NCBI GenBank assembly: GCA_029239935.1
Contig: JARBTY010000221.1
Span: 1-5,196 of the forward strand
Length of the DNA: 5,196 bases
From: Clostridia bacterium
GTDB taxonomy: Bacteria > Bacillota_A > Clostridia > Lachnospirales > Cellulosilyticaceae
Direction of reading: 5' to 3'
The number at the start of each line of letters is the position of its first letter. Within the stretch, counting starts at the first letter, position 1. The position numbers were made by a program, and so were the translations under genes. Under the pieces are notes generated by a model. It made no database searches, had not been told where the DNA came from, and saw only the letters and a program-made list of their open reading frames with translations. Positions 1 to 5,196 of this stretch are shown here, in pieces.

Positions 1-571
1 GATATAGGGATAAGTCTTTTCTTGATAAAAGCTTTTGTAGTATAAAAAAGAACTGACTTGCGTTAGATAAATAGCCCCATTTAGCCTGAACTGACTCCCT
101 GTATCCTGCCTTCTTATTTGTTTTTTATCACTAGTCCCATAGGATAACCGGCCTTTATCATCGAGCGTGACCTTTAAATAGTCGTGGTATTCTACTTCGC
201 ATATACTTACAACCGAATGAGCGTCATGATTAAATAATACCTCTATACTCTCTAAAATATGTTTTTTATTTCTTAGGGGAGAAGTCGGCTGCAGCAGCAT
301 CAGGTAGTCATATGTTTTTCCTAGCTGCCTTAGTTCTTCGACTACATGTATGATGACATCATAGGTTGCCGCCTCGGCTTATTGCCGTCTGGGCATATAC
401 AGCAGAGTCTGTCGAAACGATGATTTCATCAAACAGCTTAGCTTTTATGCTTGCTTCAATGGTATAGGCCATGAGCGGTTTATCATGGAGTTTTTTTATA
501 TTTTTGTCCGGTAATCCTTTTGACCCGCTTCTAGCTGGTATGATTGCTAAAAAACTTTTATTGTTATACAT
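1..571 (-). pseudogene. legF: CMP-legionaminic/acylneuraminate cytidylyltransferase, frameshifted and left-edge partial
   Basis: The NeuA/LegF family joins CTP to a nonulosonic acid, giving the CMP-sugar used by glycosyltransferases. Translation from ATG at 571 gives the family N-terminus: LAIIPARSGSKGLPDKNIKK (residues 8-27, the nucleotide-binding loop), then KPLMAYTIEA and DEIIVSTDS. This frame drifts into ISRGGNL and stops at TGA 361-359. The rest of the enzyme is in another frame, open from 378 to the left edge (126 codons). It begins AEAATYDVIIHVVEEL and contains LLQPTSPLR (about 297-271), RRQD (about 114-103) and RLNGAIYL (about 87-64). Family members have about 15 more residues between these parts, including the usual FLRP and LA-D segment, so this is a deletion plus frameshift rather than a single-base slip. 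About 25 C-terminal residues should lie beyond the edge. The start overlaps the legG stop (TAATG). Sialic-acid NeuA is the alternative, but the LegC neighbour favours legionaminic acid. A sequencing or assembly error cannot be excluded. Confidence 0.5.
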
Positions 572-1737
572 TATTCATTGCTTATCCTCTCTCTGAAATC
601 ATAAAAAGACTTTTTAAGATCTATACCTGTATGCAGCGCTTGCTTTATGCTAGCTACTATTTGTTCACTTGTCTTTTCTTTCTCATAAGGATTAACTGCT
701 TCCTGCCTGTTATAATTGAATGCCCTTTGTATGGCCTCACTTATTTCCTTGACTGATGTGCCGCTATCTATCACTGAGTCCGCCTTTATTCTGCCTTTTT
801 GTCTATCTCCAATATTGACTGATGGGATTTTAAGGGCAGGTGCTTCTATAATCCCACTGGATGAATTACCTATTACAACCGTGCTATATTTCATCAAACT
901 CAGATATTTAAGTGATCCTAGCGAAGTGAAGGCCGCTGCTTTTTCTGGATGATTGAGCACATACCTTTGTATCATTTGATTAATGATGCGTCCCCCTGTA
1001 TCTGCATTGGATTGGGTAAAAATAATTTTTAGGTTTTTTAATGCCTCTAAAGCTTCTAACAAATTTTCAAATTGAGTGGAGGCTGTATGGCTTTCTAAAG
1101 TAACAGGATGAAATGTAACAAGTGCACTGCAGTCCCCTAGGCTAAACTGCAGCTCCGCTTCCAATGCTTTTTGGGATAATAACTTGATCTGCTTTATGTT
1201 TTCGACGCCTAATGCACCTACATGATACACTCTGTTTGGTGACTCTCCCAGTTGTATAACCCTTTGTCTATAGACCTCAGTACTTGTAAAATGTAGATAG
1301 CTCATTTTGCTGATGGCATGCCTCATCCAATCATCATATGCCCCTTGTGTGATTTCTCCTCCATGAATATGGGCTATAGGTATTTGACTAATCATGGCAG
1401 CACTTACCGCCGCAAATATTTCATATCTATCGCCCAATACAATCACCATATCCGGTCTTAAACTGGCATATGTTTCCCCAAATCCTATCATGGCAAGCCC
1501 CATACTTTTACATATGGCCTCTGAGGTGTCTCCGTTTAAATCGATAGCTATTTTCCTGTCTATCTTATAACCATCCAGCTCTATTTCCCTATAGGTTAAG
1601 CCAAAGTGATGTTCTAGATGCATACCGGTTACAATAAGCTGCAGTTCCACATCTTTATCCTTTTTGATCTTATCAATAAGTGGTCTTAGGAGTCCGTATT
1701 CAGCCCTGCTTCCCGTGATGACACACAGCTTTTTCAT
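571..1737 (-). CDS. legG: UDP/GDP-N-acetylglucosamine 2-epimerase (hydrolysing), NeuC/LegG family
   Basis: This 388-residue protein has the full length of the hydrolysing 2-epimerases. They release the nucleotide and invert C2, producing a free manno-configured sugar; in the legionaminic pathway this is 2,4-diacetamido-2,4,6-trideoxymannose. It should be a cytosolic two-domain (GT-B-like) enzyme. Visible motifs are GSRAEYG (9-15), GDRYE (102-106), HIHGGEIT (123-130), TFHPVT (208-213), GNSSSGIIEAP (290-300) and NIGDRQKGR (308-316). These include the acidic and histidine residues typical of the NDP-GlcNAc epimerase fold, and I see no damage. The ATG at 1737 overlaps the legI stop as ATGA. The bases upstream hold only a poor purine-rich site (GAAGATGAG), so initiation probably depends on translation of legI. 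The C-terminal codons carry the ribosome binding site of the next gene. Assignment to legionaminic rather than N-acetylneuraminic acid rests on the neighbouring LegC; the family assignment itself is secure. Confidence 0.93.
   Translation of the reverse strand: MKKLCVITGSRAEYGLLRPLIDKIKKDKDVELQLIVTGMHLEHHFGLTYREIELDGYKIDRKIAIDLNGDTSEAICKSMGLAMIGFGETYASLRPDMVIVLGDRYEIFAAVSAAMISQIPIAHIHGGEITQGAYDDWMRHAISKMSYLHFTSTEVYRQRVIQLGESPNRVYHVGALGVENIKQIKLLSQKALEAELQFSLGDCSALVTFHPVTLESHTASTQFENLLEALEALKNLKIIFTQSNADTGGRIINQMIQRYVLNHPEKAAAFTSLGSLKYLSLMKYSTVVIGNSSSGIIEAPALKIPSVNIGDRQKGRIKADSVIDSGTSVKEISEAIQRAFNYNRQEAVNPYEKEKTSEQIVASIKQALHTGIDLKKSFYDFRERISNE
586..592 (-). promoter_or_regulatory. Ribosome binding site of legF with an out-of-frame ATG between it and the start
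   Basis: AGAGAGG on the minus strand lies inside the last codons of legG. It is 14 bases from the legF ATG at 571, which is long, but only 7 bases from another ATG at 578-576. That second ATG reads just four codons (MNNV) before TAA at 566-564. The legF frame has a stop (TGA at 577-575) just upstream, so 571 is the only sensible legF start. Confidence 0.6.
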
Positions 1738-2729
1738 GACTCTATCAACTCATCTTCAAGGTAATCTCTATTGGCCTTTTGACCTACTATTGCTTCAAAC
1801 ATCATAGGCGACAGCCCACTTCCTGGACGTTTGGTGCATAAATTGATTTCAGTAAAAATCTCTCCTTGCCTAATAGCTCTAGCTGCTACAATGCTTTTTC
1901 TGACAAACTCTCTATTCTTAAGCTCGCTGGCTGTTGGTCTTTTTATGCCGTCTCCAAGAGCCTTTTCTATATTTCTGACCGCTTTAACAAGCACTTTTAA
2001 CTCGTCTGGCTGCAAACTTGCCTTATGATCTGGCCCTATCATGGTTTTGTCCAATGTAAAATGCTTTTCTATCATACAGGCTCCCAGCGCAGCAGCGGCA
2101 ATAGCCACCTCTATGCCTAGGGTATGATCTGAGTATCCCACCGCTGTATGAAAAATACGTTTCATTGTACCGATAGCCCTAAGATTGACATCCTGCATAC
2201 AAGTAGGATAATCACTTGTACAGTGAAGCAGTACTAACTTTTCGGGGGCTGCTTTGAGTACTTCTAGAGCCTGCCAGATTTCATCTGTCGTTGCCATCCC
2301 TGTTGAAAGAATAATACGTTTATTTAAGCTACTTATCTTTTTGAGATAAGGATAGTTGGTTATTTCTCCTGAGGGAATCTTAAATACCTCCAGCCCCAGT
2401 TGATCTAGCAGCTCTATACTTTCTAAATCAAAGGGGGATGAAATAAAGTCTATTTTTTTATAGTGACAATATGCCTTTAATATCTCTGTACTTTGAGGGT
2501 CTAAGGCCAGATTTTTTAACATCTCAAACTGAGAGGTGCCGCCCTTTCTATCCTCCATTTGATAAGCTGCCCTTCTTGCTGTCTGAGTCACTATATTTTC
2601 AGCCTTAAAACTCTGAAATTTGATGGCATCTGCTCCCGCTTCACTGGCTGCATCTATGAGCTGTTTTGCACAGCTTAAGTCCCCATTATGATTGACTCCC
2701 GCTTCAGCAATAATCATTATTTTGTTCAT
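1734..2729 (-). CDS. legI: N,N'-diacetyllegionaminate synthase (NeuB/LegI family)
   Basis: This enzyme condenses phosphoenolpyruvate with a six-carbon 2-acetamido sugar to form a nine-carbon nonulosonic acid; it is metal-dependent and cytosolic. The 331-residue protein has the family architecture. A TIM barrel (about 3-260) carries AEAGVNHNG (8-16), GADAIKFQSFKAENIVT (32-48), KIPSGEITN (117-125), LSTGMAT (141-147), LLHCTSDYP (167-175), GYSDHTLG (198-205) and EKHFTLDK (221-228). His202 and His223 sit where the two metal-ligand histidines of characterised NeuB are found. A C-terminal SAF/antifreeze-like domain (about 277-331) contains RKSIVAAR and RPGSGLSP, the region that reaches into the partner subunit's active site in the known dimer. 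The start at 2729 is set by AGGGAGG nine bases upstream and lies inside the end of the acetyltransferase gene. A sialic-acid (ManNAc) or pseudaminic substrate is possible by family alone; LegC and the absence of any Pse gene here favour legionaminic acid. Confidence 0.93.
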   Translation of the reverse strand: MNKIMIIAEAGVNHNGDLSCAKQLIDAASEAGADAIKFQSFKAENIVTQTARRAAYQMEDRKGGTSQFEMLKNLALDPQSTEILKAYCHYKKIDFISSPFDLESIELLDQLGLEVFKIPSGEITNYPYLKKISSLNKRIILSTGMATTDEIWQALEVLKAAPEKLVLLHCTSDYPTCMQDVNLRAIGTMKRIFHTAVGYSDHTLGIEVAIAAAALGACMIEKHFTLDKTMIGPDHKASLQPDELKVLVKAVRNIEKALGDGIKRPTASELKNREFVRKSIVAARAIRQGEIFTEINLCTKRPGSGLSPMMFEAIVGQKANRDYLEDELIES

Positions 2730-3369
2730 AGTCCCTTACCTCCCTACATGGGTTGCCATAAGCCACTTTGTGACCCAAAATATCTTTTATAACCACACTT
2801 CCTGCACCGATCAATGTGCTCTCCCCTACTGTGATATTTTGTATAATGATAGAATGAGCACCTATATGCGTATCTCGTTTGACCACAACCCCCCCGCATA
2901 AAACACTGCCAGGGGCAACATGCACAAAATCCTCCACTCTGCACCCATGCTCAATGATACAGCCTGTATTTAAAATACATCCGTTTCCTATCTGGACATG
3001 GGTATTAAGGATTACTCCCTTGCCAATAAAATTCCCTTCACCAATTGTGATGTGCTTCGCCACAATAGCACTTGCGTCTATAATATTGGGGAAGCTATAG
3101 CCTATATCCTTACATTTTTTATACAGATTGCGCCTCAGACTCACCTTACCTATACTTCCTACAGCTATTACGGCATTCCCTATTTTTTTAGAAAACAACC
3201 TCTCAAGTTCCGTATCTTCCCCTATCACTTCTATACCATTTACAAACGTTTTTTGTTTGTCTTTAGTATCTATAATGCCTTCAATCTCAAATAGATTCAT
3301 AGAGTGAACTGTTTCAATGACACTTACTGCATGACCGCCGCCGCCGATTATAAGTAGCTTTTCTTTCAT
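2704..3369 (-). CDS. NeuD/PglD-like sugar O/N-acetyltransferase, likely the LegH step
   Basis: This 221-residue left-handed beta-helix acetyltransferase belongs to the NeuD/PglD family. The N-terminal Rossmann-like part (1-90) starts with KLLIIGGGGHA (4-14), the sugar-nucleotide binding loop. Hexapeptide repeats follow from about 97 to 195, for example ITIGEGNFIGKGVI and VQIGNGCILNTG. In PglD a histidine after an acidic residue is the catalytic base; the equivalent here is E140-H141 in IEHGCRVEDFVHVAPG, with H150 also conserved. The C-terminal AYGNPCREV (203-211) is the usual end of the fold, followed by a short tail. In this operon it most likely N-acetylates the 4-amine made by LegC, although NeuD proteins in other clusters O-acetylate sialic acid. 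The start overlaps the upstream stop (ATGA) and has AGAGAGG eight bases ahead. The last 26 bases overlap legI, and that gene's ribosome binding site is embedded in codons 209-211. Codons 159-161 contain a run of seven G. Confidence 0.88.
   Translation of the reverse strand: MKEKLLIIGGGGHAVSVIETVHSMNLFEIEGIIDTKDKQKTFVNGIEVIGEDTELERLFSKKIGNAVIAVGSIGKVSLRRNLYKKCKDIGYSFPNIIDASAIVAKHITIGEGNFIGKGVILNTHVQIGNGCILNTGCIIEHGCRVEDFVHVAPGSVLCGGVVVKRDTHIGAHSIIIQNITVGESTLIGAGSVVIKDILGHKVAYGNPCREVRDYEQNNDYC
2739..2745 (-). promoter_or_regulatory. Strong ribosome binding site of legI
   Basis: On the minus strand AGGGAGG lies nine bases before the ATG at 2729 and is the best Shine-Dalgarno match in the window. 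It is inside the coding sequence of the upstream acetyltransferase (codons for R-E-V), and it fixes the legI start within that gene. Confidence 0.8.
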
Positions 3370-4412
3370 GTCTTTAACCTCTCTACCATATGCTGCATAG
3401 CTTTGAATTCTCCCATATCAAGCCACGCACTCTCCATAACTGGATAGGCTCCTATTTGCTCTCCATGATCCAAGCACTGGTTAATCAAATCTGTCATATT
3501 AAAATAAATATTTTTAGGAATATATTTTAATAGCTCTGCTTCTAAGATATACATCCCTGTATTGACCAAAAATTCAAAATTTGGTTTTTCATTTATCCCA
3601 TCGATACAGCCTTTTTCATCTAGCTTCATCACACCATAAGGTATCTCATAATTTTTTAAGGCTGTCACAATAGTCATCTTGTGCTGCTGTTTTTGATGAT
3701 ATTTTAAAAGTTTGACATAATCCATATCTAATAAGATATCGCAGTTGCTTACAAAAAAAGTAGTTGTTATGCTGTTTTCAAGCATCGCAAGGCAGCCCGC
3801 TGTCCCTAGTGGCATATCTTCTTCTAAAAACGATATCTGATAGGGCAATACGCCACTGAAATAGGCTTTTATCATGTCTTTTTTATAATTTATCGTCATG
3901 TAAAAATGTTTAAATCCAAAATCAATAAACTGATGAATAATTCTCTCGACTATAGGAATATCCCCAATAGGAATCAGTGGCTTAGGAATAATTTTTGTAT
4001 AAGGATATAGTCTGGTTCCTTTGCCGCCGGCCATAATAACAATTGGAACAGTCTGTGTATGATGAGCATTCAGTTTGTTATCAACTATCTCATTCCAGAA
4101 TAAAATATCTACAACTTCTAGGCCACTATTCACCAGAGGTATAGCTTCTATGCTATGGCGCTTCATCTTTTCTATTCCCAGTTCCCTTTCCTCTTCCTTT
4201 AAAAATACTGGAGTTGTACTCATTATTAGGCTGACTGATGAAGTCAAATCACCGTTTTTTAAAATCCACCTCCGTATATCACCATCCGTAATGATGCCAA
4301 TAAGCTTTTTCTCTTCTACAACAATAAGCATTTTTTTTGCCGTCTGATCCAATTTTGCAATGGCGTCCCTAATGCTCATATCTTTAGTCACAAGAAATTT
4401 GCCAACCTCCAT
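3366..4412 (-). CDS. ptmE: CBS-domain sugar-1-phosphate nucleotidyltransferase (PtmE-like, probable GlcN-1-P guanylyltransferase)
   Basis: This is a 348-residue fusion. Residues 1-115 form a tandem CBS pair (SIRDAIAKLDQTAKKMLIVV, then GIITDGDIRRWIL at 39-51). Residues 122-345 form a GT-A-like nucleotidyltransferase. The latter has the signature AGGKGTRLYPYTKIIPKPL (128-146), LGTAG (202-206), NCD (223-225, a probable metal-binding aspartate), NEKP (274-277), NTGMY (284-288) and WLDMG (330-334). Campylobacter PtmE has the same architecture and makes GDP-glucosamine, the entry point of the GDP-linked legionaminic pathway; the match in layout and neighbourhood supports that role here. CBS pairs commonly bind adenine nucleotides and may regulate activity, but that is inference. 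The ATG at 4412 is supported by GAAGGA five bases upstream, 22 nt after the legC stop. By sequence alone another hexose-1-phosphate or NTP is possible. Codons 25-28 include a run of eight A. Confidence 0.87.
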   Translation of the reverse strand: MEVGKFLVTKDMSIRDAIAKLDQTAKKMLIVVEEKKLIGIITDGDIRRWILKNGDLTSSVSLIMSTTPVFLKEEERELGIEKMKRHSIEAIPLVNSGLEVVDILFWNEIVDNKLNAHHTQTVPIVIMAGGKGTRLYPYTKIIPKPLIPIGDIPIVERIIHQFIDFGFKHFYMTINYKKDMIKAYFSGVLPYQISFLEEDMPLGTAGCLAMLENSITTTFFVSNCDILLDMDYVKLLKYHQKQQHKMTIVTALKNYEIPYGVMKLDEKGCIDGINEKPNFEFLVNTGMYILEAELLKYIPKNIYFNMTDLINQCLDHGEQIGAYPVMESAWLDMGEFKAMQHMVERLKT

Positions 4413-4434
4413 ATCTATCCTTCTTTCTCATCTG

Positions 4435-5196
4435 CTATACCTGTTCTAACACCCCTGTGATATAGCCAATCTCTTCAATTGTCAGATTGACACTGCAAGG
4501 TATATTTAAAATATGCTTCACATAATGGGGCGCCTTTTCTATGCAATAGGCCTGATTTTTAGCATACATCTTTTGGGTATGAATAAGCTGCCATATTGGT
4601 CTTGTTTCAATCTGATTTTCTTTTAATTTCTCTAACAATACATCCCTTGTTAGGGTATTCCTTTGGATATATAAAGCATAAAACCAGTGATTATTCCGTG
4701 CATTTGGATTATATTTAATAAGTTCTAATCCGCTGATCTTTTTTATGCTTTCTTCGTAGAAGTGATAGTTTTTGATTTTGGCTACTATAAAGTTTTCTAG
4801 GACTTCCAACTGTGCAACTCCTACAGCTCCTTGCAAATTAGTCATTCTATAATTGTACCCTATTTGATTGTGAACATAATAAAGATGATTATCTTTGGCC
4901 TGCTCCGAAAGATACTTTCCCTCATCAAGTAGCTTGGCATCTCTCGCTACCAGCATGCCGCCGCCACCGGTTGTTATAATTTTATTCCCATTAAAAGAAT
5001 AGGCTCCAAAATCCCCTATAGTTCCTGCATATCTACCTACGTATCTGCCTTTTGTGTAGCGAGTTCCTAAGGCTTCTGTCGCATCTTCTATCAACTTGAT
5101 ACCATATTTTTGGGTTAAGTCATATAGCCGTTCCACATCCGCCATATTGCCAAACACATGCACCACAACAACCGCTTTAATGAGACGTTTCGTAAG
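4435..5196 (-). CDS. legC: LegC-family PLP-dependent aminotransferase, N-terminus beyond the window
   Basis: This is a member of the DegT/DnrJ/EryC1/StrS aminotransferases, which transfer an amino group to a 4-keto-6-deoxy nucleotide sugar using PLP. The frame is open to the right edge (253 codons visible plus TAG at 4437-4435). A GTG at 5166 lies inside conserved sequence and is not the true start; about 130 residues are missing compared with a typical length near 380. Visible landmarks, numbered from the edge, are IKAVVVVHVFGNMAD (6-20), LIEDATEALG (35-44; Asp38 is the residue expected to pair with the PLP ring nitrogen) and GDFGAYSFNGNKIITTGGGG (61-80; Lys72, codon at 4983-4981, is the expected Schiff-base lysine). 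Next come the substrate-side motifs IGYNYRMTNLQGAVGVAQLE and NHWFYAL. The HVFGNMAD and SFNGNK wording is typical of LegC rather than PseC. Its presence is the main reason to read the whole operon as legionaminic rather than sialic acid. Confidence 0.92.
   Translation of the reverse strand, partial: LTKRLIKAVVVVHVFGNMADVERLYDLTQKYGIKLIEDATEALGTRYTKGRYVGRYAGTIGDFGAYSFNGNKIITTGGGGMLVARDAKLLDEGKYLSEQAKDNHLYYVHNQIGYNYRMTNLQGAVGVAQLEVLENFIVAKIKNYHFYEESIKKISGLELIKYNPNARNNHWFYALYIQRNTLTRDVLLEKLKENQIETRPIWQLIHTQKMYAKNQAYCIEKAPHYVKHILNIPCSVNLTIEEIGYITGVLEQV

Noticed and set aside
1..300. The second half of legF as an independent gene starting at ATG 300
   Set aside because: It starts in the middle of the conserved LLQPTSPLR region, has no proper ribosome binding site, and its frame matches family sequence upstream of that ATG (378-301).
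544..952. Two plus-strand open frames (544-756 and 716-952) that look membrane-like
   Set aside because: They are opposite legG and the legF start; the hydrophobicity comes from complementing Lys/Glu-rich codons, and no independent support is seen.
2744..2944. A cysteine-rich 66-codon minus-strand frame inside the acetyltransferase gene
   Set aside because: It is the alternative frame of hexapeptide-repeat coding sequence; the Cys and Gly content reflects the shifted GG-rich codons.
2998..3294. A 98-codon plus-strand open frame opposite the acetyltransferase gene
   Set aside because: It is antisense to a well-supported gene, has no recognisable domain or convincing ribosome binding site, and its composition is what a shadow frame gives.
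4075..4347. A 90-codon plus-strand open frame opposite ptmE
   Set aside because: It lies entirely within a conserved gene on the other strand; its hydrophobic, serine-rich translation is the complement of that coding sequence.
4413..4434. Promoter or terminator in the only intergenic gap
   Set aside because: The 22 bases are filled by the ptmE ribosome binding site; there is no room for a promoter and no hairpin with a T-tract.
4435..5166. GTG at 5166 as the start of the aminotransferase
   Set aside because: The frame continues upstream to the edge with conserved family sequence (LTKRLIKAVVVV), and a start here would remove about a third of the fold.

Overview
The window is a tightly packed stretch of a biosynthetic operon. 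All six genes lie on the minus strand and are transcribed from high to low coordinates. Together they look like a legionaminic-acid (nonulosonic, sialic-acid-like sugar) pathway. In order of transcription they are: the C-terminal two thirds of a LegC-type PLP aminotransferase (cut by the right edge), a CBS-domain sugar-1-phosphate nucleotidyltransferase of the PtmE type, a NeuD/PglD-like hexapeptide acetyltransferase, a NeuB/LegI synthase, a NeuC/LegG hydrolysing 2-epimerase, and a NeuA/LegF CMP-sugar synthetase that runs off the left edge. The low G+C, the A/T-rich third codon positions and the strong GGAGG-type ribosome binding sites suggest a low-GC Firmicute, probably a clostridium. That is inference; nothing in the window names the organism.

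The genes fit one pathway. PtmE would make an NDP-hexosamine (GDP-GlcN in Campylobacter, the studied case). A 4,6-dehydratase (LegB, expected beyond the right edge) would give the 4-keto sugar. LegC would aminate C4, and the NeuD-like enzyme would acetylate the new amine (the LegH role). LegG would remove the nucleotide and epimerise C2, LegI would condense the product with PEP, and LegF would activate the nonulosonic acid with CTP. Such sugars commonly decorate flagellin or surface polysaccharides. No glycosyltransferase or flagellar gene is in the window, so the acceptor is unknown.

Spacing is extremely tight. There is a 22-nt gap between legC and ptmE, ATGA overlaps at ptmE/neuD and legI/legG, a 26-nt overlap at neuD/legI, and a TAATG junction at legG/legF. 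I see no internal promoter, terminator, RNA gene, mobile element or CRISPR array, and no non-coding stretch longer than 22 nt.

The most notable observation is that legF/neuA is broken as written. Its N-terminal 65 or so residues and its QPTSPLR-containing remainder are in different frames. The joint is at about 365-387, where roughly 15 conserved residues are also missing. This is best explained by a deletion of about 44-47 nt, or by an equivalent assembly error. If it is real, the last activation step must be supplied by another gene or the pathway is dead.
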